Notes under the pieces: generated by a model | Seen by the model: the letters and a program-made list of their open reading frames with translations, nothing else | Database searches by the model: none | What the model was told of the DNA's origin: nothing | Shown here: positions 31,739 to 39,924 of the stretch, piece by piece | Position numbering within the stretch: the stretch's first letter is position 1 | How the letters are laid out: each line of letters starts with the position of its first letter | Made by a program: the position numbers and the translations under genes | Source of the DNA: Silanimonas sp. | GTDB taxonomy: Bacteria > Pseudomonadota > Gammaproteobacteria > Xanthomonadales > Xanthomonadaceae | Reading direction: 5' to 3' | Length of the DNA stretch: 64,000 nucleotides | NCBI RefSeq assembly: GCF_027531545.1 | Contig: NZ_JAPZSC010000001.1 | Location: 1-64,000 of the forward strand

Positions 31739-32815
31739 ATGCGCACGGCAGCGACGTTCGAGATCGACTACGTCCAGTTCCTCGGCGAAGACGGGCGCCT
31801 GCTACGCGAGGACCTGCCCGAGTTCGCGAAGGACCCGAAGGCGCTGGTCGCGCTGTTCAAGCAGATGCTCCTCGTGCGCGCCTTCGACACCAAGGCGGTG
31901 GCGCTGCAGCGCACCGGCAAGCTTGGCACCTACGCCAGCTGCCTCGGCCACGAGGCCACGCACATCGGCATCGGCAGCGCGATGCAGCTCGACGACGTGC
32001 TGGCGCCGAGCTACCGCGAGTACGGCGCGCAGTTCGTCCGCGGCGTGAAGCCGCGCGAAGTGCTGATGTACTGGGGCGGCGACGAGCGCGGCAACCACTT
32101 CTCCGGCCCCGCGCACGACTACCCGTGGTGCGTGCCGATCGGCACCCAGTGCCTGCACGCGGCCGGCGCGGCGCTCGCCTTCAAGCTGCGCGACGAACCC
32201 CGCGTGGCCGTGGCCTGCGTGGGAGACGGCGGCAGCTCCAAGACCGACACTTACGCCGCCATCAATTCGGCCGGTGCCTACTGCCTGCCCTTCGTGCTGT
32301 GCATCATCAACAACCAGTGGGCGATCTCGGTGCCGCGCAAGGCGCAGACGGGCGCGCGCACGCTGGCCCAGAAGGGCTTGGCCGGCGGCCTCGACTGCGT
32401 GCAGGTCGACGGCAACGACCTGATCGCCGTGCGCGCCGCGATGGACCATGCGCTCAAGCGCGCGCGCACCGGCCACGGCGGCAGCGTGATCGAGCTGGTC
32501 ACCTATCGCCTCGCCGACCACACCACCGCCGACGATGCCCGCCGCTACCGCCCCGACGAGGAAGTGAAGGCGGCCTGGACCCGCGAACCGCTGGTGCGCC
32601 TGCGCACCTACCTCACGTCACTCGGGGTGTGGAGCGAGGCCGAGGAGCTCGCGTGGCGCGAGGTGTGCAACGCACGCGTCGACGAGGAAGTGAATGCCTA
32701 CCTCGCTGTGCCGCCGCCGCCGGTCACCGACATGTTCGACCACCTTTACGAGACGCTGCCGCTCGACCTCGCCGCCCAGCGCGAGGACGCCATCGACTGG
32801 GAGAGCCGCCGATGA
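31739..32815 (+). CDS. pdhA: 2-oxoacid dehydrogenase E1 component, alpha subunit (pyruvate or branched-chain)
   Basis: The 358-residue thiamine-diphosphate-binding subunit of a heterotetrameric E1. The TPP motif starts GDGGSSKTDTYAAIN (about residue 163) and ends IINNQWAIS. The phosphorylation-loop equivalent TYRLADHTTADDA is present. With E1-beta it decarboxylates a 2-oxoacid and reductively acetylates or acylates the lipoyl group of E2. Sequence alone does not settle pyruvate versus branched-chain 2-oxoacids; xanthomonads make iso-branched fatty acids and need the latter activity. Its stop overlaps the E1-beta start (ATGA). Confidence 0.9.
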   Translation: MRTAATFEIDYVQFLGEDGRLLREDLPEFAKDPKALVALFKQMLLVRAFDTKAVALQRTGKLGTYASCLGHEATHIGIGSAMQLDDVLAPSYREYGAQFVRGVKPREVLMYWGGDERGNHFSGPAHDYPWCVPIGTQCLHAAGAALAFKLRDEPRVAVACVGDGGSSKTDTYAAINSAGAYCLPFVLCIINNQWAISVPRKAQTGARTLAQKGLAGGLDCVQVDGNDLIAVRAAMDHALKRARTGHGGSVIELVTYRLADHTTADDARRYRPDEEVKAAWTREPLVRLRTYLTSLGVWSEAEELAWREVCNARVDEEVNAYLAVPPPPVTDMFDHLYETLPLDLAAQREDAIDWESRR

Positions 32816-33810
32816 GCGCCGAAACGACGACACCCACGATCACCCTGATCGAAGCGATCACGCAGGCGCTGGCCTACGAGATGACGAACGATCCGAGCGT
32901 CCTCGTGCTCGGCGAGGACGTCGGCGTCAACGGCGGCGTATTCCGCGCCACCGCTGGCCTGCAGATGCGCTTCGGTATGGACCGCGTGCTCGACACGCCG
33001 CTCGACGAAACGACCATCGCCGGCCTCACCGTCGGCCTCGCCACGCAGGGCATGAAGCCGGTGGCCGAAGTGCAGTTCGACGGCTTCGTCTATCCGATGC
33101 TCGACCACCTGGTCTGCCACGCCGCGCGCTTCCGCAACCGCACGCGCGGCCGCCTCACCTGCCCGATGGTGCTGCGCGTGCCCTGGGGCGGCGGCATCCG
33201 CGCACCCGAGCACCACTCGGAAGCGAACGAGGCGATGTTCACCAACGTCCCCGGCCTGCGCGTGGTGATGCCCTCCTCGCCGCAGCGCGCCTACGGCCTG
33301 CTGCTTGCCGCCATCCGCGACCCGGACCCGGTGATCTACATGGAGCCGAAGCGCATCTACCGCCAATACAAGGAGGAGGTGCCCGACGACGGCGAAGCCC
33401 TGCCGCTCGACGTCTGCTTCGTGCTGCGCGACGGCACCGACGTGACCCTCGTCACCTGGGGCGCGCAGGTGAAGGAGTGCCTCGAAGCCGCGGAGAAGCT
33501 CGCTGGCGAAGGCATCAGCGCCGAAGTCGTCGACGTCGCCACGCTCAAGCCGCTCGACTTCGACACCATCCACGAGTCGGTGAAGAAAACCGGCCGTTGC
33601 GTGATCGTCCACGAGGCCTGCCGCACCGCCGGCTTCGGCGCCGAGATCGCCGCGCGTCTCGCCGAACACGCGATGTACGACCTCGTCGCGCCGGTGGAGC
33701 GCGTCACCGGCTACGACGTGCCGATCCCGCTGTTCCGCCTCGAGATGAAGTACCTGCCCTCGGTCGACAAGATCGTGGCCGCCGCGAAGCGCACGCTCGC
33801 CGTCTCCTGA
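32812..33810 (+). CDS. pdhB: 2-oxoacid dehydrogenase E1 component, beta subunit
   Basis: The 332-residue beta subunit of the same E1. It has the family stretches VLGEDVGVNGGVFRATAGL, DTPLDETTIAGLTVGLA and LRVPWGGGIRAPEHHSE, which contribute to the TPP site and to the alpha-beta interface. The C-terminal transketolase-type domain carries VIVHEACRTAGFGAEIAA. It is translationally coupled to the alpha subunit by a four-base overlap and followed 17 bases later by E2. Confidence 0.95.
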   Translation: MSAETTTPTITLIEAITQALAYEMTNDPSVLVLGEDVGVNGGVFRATAGLQMRFGMDRVLDTPLDETTIAGLTVGLATQGMKPVAEVQFDGFVYPMLDHLVCHAARFRNRTRGRLTCPMVLRVPWGGGIRAPEHHSEANEAMFTNVPGLRVVMPSSPQRAYGLLLAAIRDPDPVIYMEPKRIYRQYKEEVPDDGEALPLDVCFVLRDGTDVTLVTWGAQVKECLEAAEKLAGEGISAEVVDVATLKPLDFDTIHESVKKTGRCVIVHEACRTAGFGAEIAARLAEHAMYDLVAPVERVTGYDVPIPLFRLEMKYLPSVDKIVAAAKRTLAVS

Positions 33811-33827
33811 CCCAGGACGCCCCCCGC

Positions 33828-35267
33828 ATGAGCACCACGCACCTGTTCCTGTTGCCCGACCTGGGCGAAGGGCTCCCGGACGCCGAGATCGTCGAGTGGC
33901 ATGTCGCCGTCGGCCAGGTCGTCCGCCTCGATGATCCGCTGGTGTCGATGGAGACGGCGAAGGCCGTCGTCGACGTGCCGGCGCCCTGTTCCGGCACCCT
34001 GCTGCGCGTGGCCGGCAAGGCCGGCGACGTAATCACCACCGGCGCGTGGCTGGCCGAATTCGAGCTGGACCCGACCCTGCCGCAGCGCGCCGCGGGCCAC
34101 GACACCGGGCATGTGCATGGCGCAGGGCACGCACCCGCGCCAACCGTCATGCCGCCGATGCCCTCGCTCTCCGCCTCGGACCTGTCGAACGACCTGCCGG
34201 AAGGCGTGACGCCCGCCTTCGGCGGCGGCTTCAAGAACGCGACACCGGCGCTGGCCGCGCCCGCGCCGACTCCGGCGCCGGCCCAGCGTGAGGACGCTGG
34301 CACCGTCGTCGGCGCGATGCAGGTGTCGAGCGAAGTGAGGCGCGAATCCACCGTCGCGGTCGGCGGCGTCAAGGCCGTACCCGCCGTTCGGGCGCTGGCG
34401 AAGAAGCTCGGCGTCGACCTTGCCCGCATCGCGCCGACCGGCGCCGACGGCGTGGTGACCCTTGCCGACGTGAAGCGCGCCGCCGAACGCGGCGAGGCCC
34501 GCCTCGGCGAGTCGCCCACCCCATCGGCGCTGCGCGCGCCGGCACCGTCGATCGCGGCACCCGTGGCCGATGTCCGGCCACCCGTTGCAGCCATGCCTCC
34601 TCGCCCCGAGCGCTCGATCGATGCCGATTTCGACACCGACGCGCCGATCCGCGGCGTGCGCCGCAACATGGTGCGCAGCATGGCCGCCGCGCATGCCGAA
34701 GTGGTGCCGACCACGCTGATGGACGACGCCGACCTCCACGCATGGTCGCCGGGCGAGGACATCACGGTGCGCCTGATCCGCTCGCTGGTGGTCGCCAGCG
34801 CGGCCGAGCCGGCGATGAACGCCTGGCTCAACGCGAAGGAAGGCACGCTGCGCCGCCATGCGCGCGTCGACGTCGGCATTGCCATCGATCACGCGGACGG
34901 CCTGTTCGTGACCAACCTGCGCGGCGCCGACCGGATGGACGCCGCCGGAATGCGCGCGGGCATCTCGCGCCTGCGCGATGGCCTCAAGGACCGCTCGCTG
35001 CCGGCCGAAGAGCTCTCCGGCTACACGATCATGCTGAGCAACTTCGGCAAGTTCGCCGGCAAGTACGCGACGCCGGTCGTGGTGCCGCCTTGCGTGTGCA
35101 TCGTTGCGGCGGGCCGGCTGTACCACGGCGTGGTGCCGGTGCTGGGCGGCATCGAGACGCACCGCCTGATGCCGCTCTCGCTCACCTTCGATCATCGAGC
35201 AGCGACAGGTGGCGAAGCGGCGCGGTTCCTCAAGGCGATGATCGACGACCTGCAGCGGGCGCGGTGA
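33828..35267 (+). CDS. pdhC: 2-oxoacid dehydrogenase E2 component (dihydrolipoamide acyltransferase)
   Basis: The 479-residue core of the complex. One lipoyl domain (1-80) carries the modified Lys45 in METAKAVVDV. An Ala/Pro-rich linker and a peripheral-subunit-binding domain (about 180-218) follow, then the acyltransferase domain from about 260 to the end. The catalytic His is in FDHRAATGGEAARF (about 457); the Asp found in the usual HxxxDG motif is replaced by Thr. No E3 (lpd) gene follows, so E3 must come from elsewhere in the genome. The last base of its stop codon is the first base of the next gene's ATG. Confidence 0.93.
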   Translation: MSTTHLFLLPDLGEGLPDAEIVEWHVAVGQVVRLDDPLVSMETAKAVVDVPAPCSGTLLRVAGKAGDVITTGAWLAEFELDPTLPQRAAGHDTGHVHGAGHAPAPTVMPPMPSLSASDLSNDLPEGVTPAFGGGFKNATPALAAPAPTPAPAQREDAGTVVGAMQVSSEVRRESTVAVGGVKAVPAVRALAKKLGVDLARIAPTGADGVVTLADVKRAAERGEARLGESPTPSALRAPAPSIAAPVADVRPPVAAMPPRPERSIDADFDTDAPIRGVRRNMVRSMAAAHAEVVPTTLMDDADLHAWSPGEDITVRLIRSLVVASAAEPAMNAWLNAKEGTLRRHARVDVGIAIDHADGLFVTNLRGADRMDAAGMRAGISRLRDGLKDRSLPAEELSGYTIMLSNFGKFAGKYATPVVVPPCVCIVAAGRLYHGVVPVLGGIETHRLMPLSLTFDHRAATGGEAARFLKAMIDDLQRAR

Positions 35268-36331
35268 TGCCGATGACGAGCCGGAAGGTGCGAAACCCGC
35301 TGTGGCTTGGAGTGATCTTCGCCGCCTGGGCGACGACGACCGCCGGGCAACAGCTCGACCCGGCACCTTTGGATCGGAGCTTCGAGGACTTGCTCATCGA
35401 GGCAGAGCTCGATCGTTACCGCTCCGGCGAAAACATACTCCCGGAGCTCCGCGCGGTTCTGGACGACCAGCAGCGGCATCATCGAAGCGGAGCCGTTCGC
35501 GTACTGGCGGAACTGGGAACGCCGGCGGCCGTGGACGAGCTTGTCCGAGTCGTCGATCGACGGAACGATCTCGCTTTGGGCTTCCTCGCGATCAATGCGC
35601 TGGCCTACATGGCGACACACGAGTCGAAGGCGGCACTGAAGCGAATCTCCGAGACCCATTGGTTTGCGCCGGCACGCGACCGGGCCGCCGCGTTCAATAC
35701 GCCGGAGGGTCAAGCGGAAATCCGGCGCCGCTCGATCCTTCCGCGAAGTCTCACCGCGACGCCGCATGATCGGACGCGCGCCTGCCTGGCGTTTCCAGTC
35801 TTCGAGGAAGCGCCGGTCGTCCAAGGCCCCGAGCTACCCGACGGCTTCACGCTCGCATCGGAGAGCACGTTCCGTACACCCGGCATGCTCCGCTCGGTAT
35901 GGATCGACGATGGCTGGCTGGTGGCCGAGTCTGCCGGCGAATGGGGCGGGATGCTGGCGTTCGTCGATCGTGGTCTCAGCATCACCCCTCTCGCCAACGA
36001 AAACCTCAGCTTTCTGGCGCCATTTGGATCGGGCTGGATCGCCGTCGAAAGCGGCACACACGAGCAACCCGACGTGCTGTTGATTTCCCGCCGCGCCGAC
36101 AGGACCTTTGGTGCCCGCGTTGTGGCCAGGGCACCTGGCAGCTTGGGCACCGTCACCGGATCAGAAAGCGACGACATCGTGTACCGCGAGGGCCCGCGAA
36201 TGGGGCGAGACGGCCGCCTGTACTTGACCTCCCGGCGTTGGGGAGGCTTCGTGATCGGTCGCGAAGCGCAGGTGGTGGAATGGCCTTGCCTCGCGTACGG
36301 CGCCGATCCATTCGCGGAATTCAGCTACTGA
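35267..36331 (+). CDS. Exported protein of unknown function with HEAT-like N-terminal part
   Basis: I cannot name the family. The 354-residue product starts with a signal peptide (LWLGVIFAAWATTTAG, cleavage near residue 27). Residues 40-130 look like a few HEAT-type helical repeats (AVRVLAELGTPAAVDELVRV). The second half is beta-rich with Trp and Gly (WIDDGWLVAESAGEWGG), like part of a propeller. The ATG at 35267 overlaps the E2 stop by one base; a second ATG at 35273 is possible. The coupling would make it part of the dehydrogenase transcript although the two products act in different compartments. Confidence 0.65.
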   Translation: MPMTSRKVRNPLWLGVIFAAWATTTAGQQLDPAPLDRSFEDLLIEAELDRYRSGENILPELRAVLDDQQRHHRSGAVRVLAELGTPAAVDELVRVVDRRNDLALGFLAINALAYMATHESKAALKRISETHWFAPARDRAAAFNTPEGQAEIRRRSILPRSLTATPHDRTRACLAFPVFEEAPVVQGPELPDGFTLASESTFRTPGMLRSVWIDDGWLVAESAGEWGGMLAFVDRGLSITPLANENLSFLAPFGSGWIAVESGTHEQPDVLLISRRADRTFGARVVARAPGSLGTVTGSESDDIVYREGPRMGRDGRLYLTSRRWGGFVIGREAQVVEWPCLAYGADPFAEFSY

Positions 36332-36377
36332 ACAAGCCAGCCCGGGGATTCGGCGAGCCGTCGGCTCCGGCGTTGGG

Positions 36378-36731
36378 CTACGTGACCGCCGCAGCCAGTC
36401 GCCCGAACGGCACCGCCGAACGCCGCTGCTCGACCATGCGCTTGCGCTGCTTGATCAGGCGCTTCAGCAGTTTGTGCAGCGCGCCGTCGATGGCGGGGCC
36501 GAAGCCCTCGCTGCGCGCCTTCACCACGACGAGCCGGCCATCGTGAAGCTTGGCCTGCACCTGGCACTGGCGGTCGATGCCGCCCTTCGGGCCATTGAGG
36601 TCGGCGAGCGAAACGACGAGGTCCGAGATCAAGTGGGCGATGCGGCTGAGATGCCGTTCCGCGCGGCGCTGCAGGGCGTCGAGCGTGTCGGTGCCATGGA
36701 TGTCGCGATGGCTGAGCAGGGCGATGTGCAT
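36378..36731 (-). CDS. HPF/RaiA-like ribosome-associated protein
   Basis: A 117-residue protein of the ribosome hibernation family. It has the typical LADLNGPKGGIDRQCQVQAK stretch and a basic helical C-terminus. Such proteins bind the 30S decoding region, block translation and stabilise ribosomes in stationary phase. It is divergent from the best-known HPF sequences, and its basic tail (KLLKRLIKQRKRM) is longer than in short HPF. A GGAGG ribosome binding site lies eight bases before the ATG. It follows a DUF2892 gene on the same strand. Confidence 0.75.
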   Translation of the reverse strand: MHIALLSHRDIHGTDTLDALQRRAERHLSRIAHLISDLVVSLADLNGPKGGIDRQCQVQAKLHDGRLVVVKARSEGFGPAIDGALHKLLKRLIKQRKRMVEQRRSAVPFGRLAAAVT

Positions 36732-36833
36732 CGTTCGTTCCTCCGCGGTTGGGCAACGACAGAGTGCCGCGGCGGGCGGGAGGTTCCCGCGTCGCTCGCG
36801 GCGTTCAGCGAACCTTGACGACGCTGAAGGGGC

Positions 36834-37022
36834 TCAGCCCTTCACGGGGCACGTGTTCAGGCCGAGCAACGGGTAAATCGGGCAAAAGCCGATGGCGGAC
36901 GTCGCCAGCGGCACCACGCCAACCCACGCCCAGACCGGCCCGCCGAAGGCGGCCCAGCCCACCAGTCCCAAACCTGCGGCGGCGCGCAGGATCCGATCGA
37001 TGCCACCGACATTCGCTTTCAT
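36834..37022 (-). CDS. DUF2892 small inner-membrane protein
   Basis: The 62-residue product has two hydrophobic segments and matches DUF2892, as found in the C-terminal part of E. coli YgaP. It begins MKANVGGIDRILRAAAGLGL and ends FCPIYPLLGLNTCPVKG with two conserved cysteines. The function of the stand-alone form is unknown; YgaP itself is a membrane rhodanese. Confidence 0.85.
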   Translation of the reverse strand: MKANVGGIDRILRAAAGLGLVGWAAFGGPVWAWVGVVPLATSAIGFCPIYPLLGLNTCPVKG

Positions 37023-37140
37023 GAGGCAGGCTCCGTGATGGGGTCAAGCGCCGGGTACCAGCGCGCCATTCCAGCCTGCGGGAGGCCGCCGCGAGCCGCC
37101 ATGACCTCGATCAATTCGCTGCCGCCCGAGGGCCGGCGGG

Positions 37141-37449
37141 TCAGGAACGCGCGTTCGCTGCGAGCGGTGCGCGGCGTCGCCAGAACCACGCTGCAACCAA
37201 CACCAGCAGGAAGCCCTTGTAGGCGATCAGCGAAGCGACGATCTCGCGGATGATCGGATGGTGTCCGGCGGGCTCGACTTGCAGGCCGGCGACCATGCCA
37301 GCGACCGACAGCGCGATGGCGCCGACCAACGCCGCGATGTCGAAACCACGGGCGCTGGCGAAGCGGGCGGGCGCGGTGCGCCAGTAGATCCAGCCGAGCA
37401 CGGCGAACCACGGGGCGAGGAGAAGAACGGCGAGGAGACTCATGCGCAT
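37141..37449 (-). CDS. Small integral membrane protein of unknown function
   Basis: A 102-residue protein with three hydrophobic segments (about 4-22, 38-60 and 75-92) and a basic C-terminus. I do not recognise a family. It begins 20 bases after trpS on the same strand, so it is probably in the trpS transcript. ATG codons at 37449 and 37443 are both possible starts. Confidence 0.65.
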   Translation of the reverse strand: MRMSLLAVLLLAPWFAVLGWIYWRTAPARFASARGFDIAALVGAIALSVAGMVAGLQVEPAGHHPIIREIVASLIAYKGFLLVLVAAWFWRRRAPLAANARS

Positions 37450-37468
37450 AGTCTGCCGAACGCGATGT

Positions 37469-38797
37469 TCAGGCCGCGTCCTCGGCGAAGGCGGCGAGAG
37501 ATTCCAGCACCTCGGCGAGCTCGATGCCGTCCTCGAGACGGCCGATCATCGCTCCGGCCAAATGCAGGCCTTCGTCCGCGCGATGCACCAGGGCCGCGCC
37601 TTCGGCCTTGAGCTTCGCGATGAGCTGCCCGGCGTCCTTCGGCGAGGCATGGCCCTCGCTCTGCACCAGCACGCGGCCGTCGGCATGCACGAGCTTGAAG
37701 TAGAAGCGGCCGTCGCTCTCGCGGTACTGCTTGAAGGTGGGCTGGGCGACCTTCGCCGCCTTGGCCTTCGGCGCCTCGGCCATGGTGGCGGTCAGCGGCC
37801 GCAGGCCCACGGCCTCGCGCAATTCGCGCAACAGCGGCGTGGCGATGGCACGCGCCTTCGCGGCACCCGCCTGCAGCGTGGCTTCGATGTCGGCCGGCTT
37901 CGCGATCAGCGCCTCGTAGCGCTCGCGCATCGGCGCGAGGTGGCCATCGAGCAGCTCAAACAGCGCCTGCTTCGCCTCGCCCCAGGCGAGCCCGCCACGC
38001 AGCGCGGTGTGCATCTCGGCCGCCTGCGCCTCGGTGGCGAAGGCGCGGTACAGCGTGAACAGATGCGCGGCGTCGGGGTCTTTGGCCTCGCCCGGCGCGC
38101 GCGAGTCGGTGACGATCGAGGCGATCAGCTTCTTCAGCTGCGCCGGCGGAGCGAACAGCGGGATGGTGTTGTCGTAGCTCTTGCTCATCTTGCGGCCGTC
38201 GAGGCCGGGCAGCGTGGCCACCTGTTCCTCGATCACCGCTTCCGGCAGCACCAGGTACTCGCCGTAGGTGTGGTTGAAGCGTGCGGCGAAATCGCGCGCC
38301 ATCTCGATGTGCTGGATCTGGTCACGGCCCACCGGCACCTTGTGCGCCTTGAAGCCAAGGATGTCGGCGGCCATCAGCACCGGGTACATGTAGAGCCCGG
38401 CAGTGACGCCGGCATCGGCGTCCTCGCCATTGGCGGTGTTCGCGTCCACGGCCGCCTTATAGGCGTGCGCGCGGTTCAGCAGGCCCTTGCCGGCCACGCA
38501 GGTCAGGAACCACGTGAGCTCGGGGATCTCCGGGATATCCGACTGCCGGTAGAACCACACGCGATCCGGATCGAGCCCGCAGGCCAGCCACGTGGCCGCG
38601 ATCTCCAGCGTCGAACGCTGCACGCGCGCCGGGTCCTGCACCTTGATCAGCGCGTGGTAGTCGGCGAGGAAGTAGAAGCTCTCGGTGCCGGGCTGGCGGC
38701 TGGCGGCCACCGCTGGACGGATGGCGCCGGCGTAGTTGCCGAGGTGCGGGGTGCCGGACGTGGTGATGCCGGTGAGGATGCGGACGGGAGCGGTCAT
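37469..38797 (-). CDS. trpS: Tryptophanyl-tRNA synthetase with YegP-like C-terminal extension
   Basis: The 442-residue product charges tRNA-Trp. The class I signatures are TTSGTPHLGNY (residues 12-22, the HIGH box) and KMSKS at about 207. The catalytic and anticodon part ends near residue 334, the normal length of bacterial TrpS. The remaining 108 residues contain GRFYFKLVHADGRVLVQSEG, which looks like a DUF1508/YegP domain, then a further helical tail. The extra domain is unusual for this enzyme; its role is unknown. Confidence 0.95.
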   Translation of the reverse strand: MTAPVRILTGITTSGTPHLGNYAGAIRPAVAASRQPGTESFYFLADYHALIKVQDPARVQRSTLEIAATWLACGLDPDRVWFYRQSDIPEIPELTWFLTCVAGKGLLNRAHAYKAAVDANTANGEDADAGVTAGLYMYPVLMAADILGFKAHKVPVGRDQIQHIEMARDFAARFNHTYGEYLVLPEAVIEEQVATLPGLDGRKMSKSYDNTIPLFAPPAQLKKLIASIVTDSRAPGEAKDPDAAHLFTLYRAFATEAQAAEMHTALRGGLAWGEAKQALFELLDGHLAPMRERYEALIAKPADIEATLQAGAAKARAIATPLLRELREAVGLRPLTATMAEAPKAKAAKVAQPTFKQYRESDGRFYFKLVHADGRVLVQSEGHASPKDAGQLIAKLKAEGAALVHRADEGLHLAGAMIGRLEDGIELAEVLESLAAFAEDAA

Positions 38798-38884
38798 GCC
38801 GCGATTTTAGCCTGCGGGCAGGCCGTCCAACCCCGTTTGCGCGCGCGGTGCGTTGCAGGGTTCCAGACCCCACGGAGAACCGCG

Positions 38885-39685
38885 ATGCCCGCCCTGCCCC
38901 GCTCCTTCGCCGCCGTCGCGCTGCTCGCGGCGTCCCAGATCGCCTGCGCCCATCCGCGCCCCACGACACCCGAGGAGGCGCGCATGGTGCGGCTCGAGGT
39001 GGTCGATCGCGACACCGGCGCGGCCTTGCCGCAATACCGGCACCGCCGCGAGGCCTGGGTGGCCGGCGAGGACGACCAGCCCTACACCCTGCGCCTCACC
39101 AACATCATGGGGGCGCGCGTGCTGGTCGTGCTCAGCGTCGATGGCGTCAACGTGGTGACGGGCGAATCGGCCGATCCAGCGCAGTCCGGCTACGTGCTCG
39201 CGCCCTATGCGAGCGCCGAGATCGACGGCTGGCGGAAATCGATGCAGGAGGTCGCGGCCTTCCGATTCAGCGCCGCAGCGGACAGCTACGCCGCACGCAC
39301 GGGGCGGCCCTTCGACCTCGGGGTGATCGGTGCGGCGGTGTTCCGCGAAGCCGCGGTGGTTGAACCTTGGCCGATACCGACCCCGCCGATCGCACGGGCC
39401 GAGCGCAGCGCGCCATCCGCCCAAGCCGCGGAAACCGTGGCCGACGCCGCGGCGGGAGCCCCCGCACCCGCCTCGCCTTTGGGCACCGCGCATGGCGAGC
39501 GGCGCTGGTCGCCCAGCGCGCGGACGACCTTCGAACGAGCAAGCCGGCAGGCCGATGAACTCATCGCCCTGCGCCATGACCGCCACGAGGCGCTGGTGGC
39601 ACGCGGCGTCATCCGATTCGAACGGCAGCCGTGGCTGGCCCGCGAACCGCGGGCCTTCCCGGGCGGTTTCATGCCGGACCCGTGA
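38885..39685 (+). CDS. Exported protein of unknown function
   Basis: A 266-residue protein with a Sec signal peptide (cleavage after CAH or ACA, about residue 23) and a GGAGA ribosome binding site. Residues 30-150 form a compact part with VRLEVVDRDTGAALP and TLRLTNIMGARVLVVLSVDGVNVV-like segments (here split as NIMGARVLVVLSVDG), suggesting a beta-sandwich. The remainder is Pro/Ala-rich and low in complexity. I do not recognise a function. It is divergent from trpS. Confidence 0.75.
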   Translation: MPALPRSFAAVALLAASQIACAHPRPTTPEEARMVRLEVVDRDTGAALPQYRHRREAWVAGEDDQPYTLRLTNIMGARVLVVLSVDGVNVVTGESADPAQSGYVLAPYASAEIDGWRKSMQEVAAFRFSAAADSYAARTGRPFDLGVIGAAVFREAAVVEPWPIPTPPIARAERSAPSAQAAETVADAAAGAPAPASPLGTAHGERRWSPSARTTFERASRQADELIALRHDRHEALVARGVIRFERQPWLAREPRAFPGGFMPDP

Positions 39686-39692
39686 GCCGGGT

Positions 39693-39833
39693 TCAGTCCT
39701 TGGCTTCGTCGGCTTCGCGAGTCATCACTTCGCCGACCTTCTTCACGTCCTTGCCGAAGCCGGAGACGGTGTTGCAGGCGGAAAGCGCGACGAGGGCAAG
39801 CAGGGCGACGGCGAGCAGGCGGAACTTGGTCAT
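39693..39833 (-). CDS. Entericidin-like small lipoprotein
   Basis: A 46-residue peptide: a hydrophobic signal sequence ending LVALSAC (lipobox Cys20) and a mature part CNTVSGFGKDVKKVGE, the shape of entericidin EcnA/EcnB. A ribosome binding site GGGAG lies upstream of the ATG at 39833. Entericidins are abundant small outer-membrane lipoproteins; in E. coli they form an antidote/toxin pair, but only one gene is seen here, so a plain envelope role is as likely. Confidence 0.8.
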   Translation of the reverse strand: MTKFRLLAVALLALVALSACNTVSGFGKDVKKVGEVMTREADEAKD

Positions 39834-39878
39834 GGAAGGTCTCCCTTGGAACGTGGCCGGATTCTAGCGTCCCGGCGG

Positions 39879-39907
39879 GTGAAGACCGGCGGAATGCGGG
39901 TCTTCAC
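39879..39907 (-). terminator. Possible hairpin after the arginase gene
   Basis: Nine-base stem GTGAAGACC / GGTCTTCAC with an 11-base loop, 18 bases past the arginase stop codon. There is no following T-run, so this could be an mRNA-stabilising structure rather than a terminator. Confidence 0.35.
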
Positions 39908-39924
39908 GCCACCGCGGGGACGAC

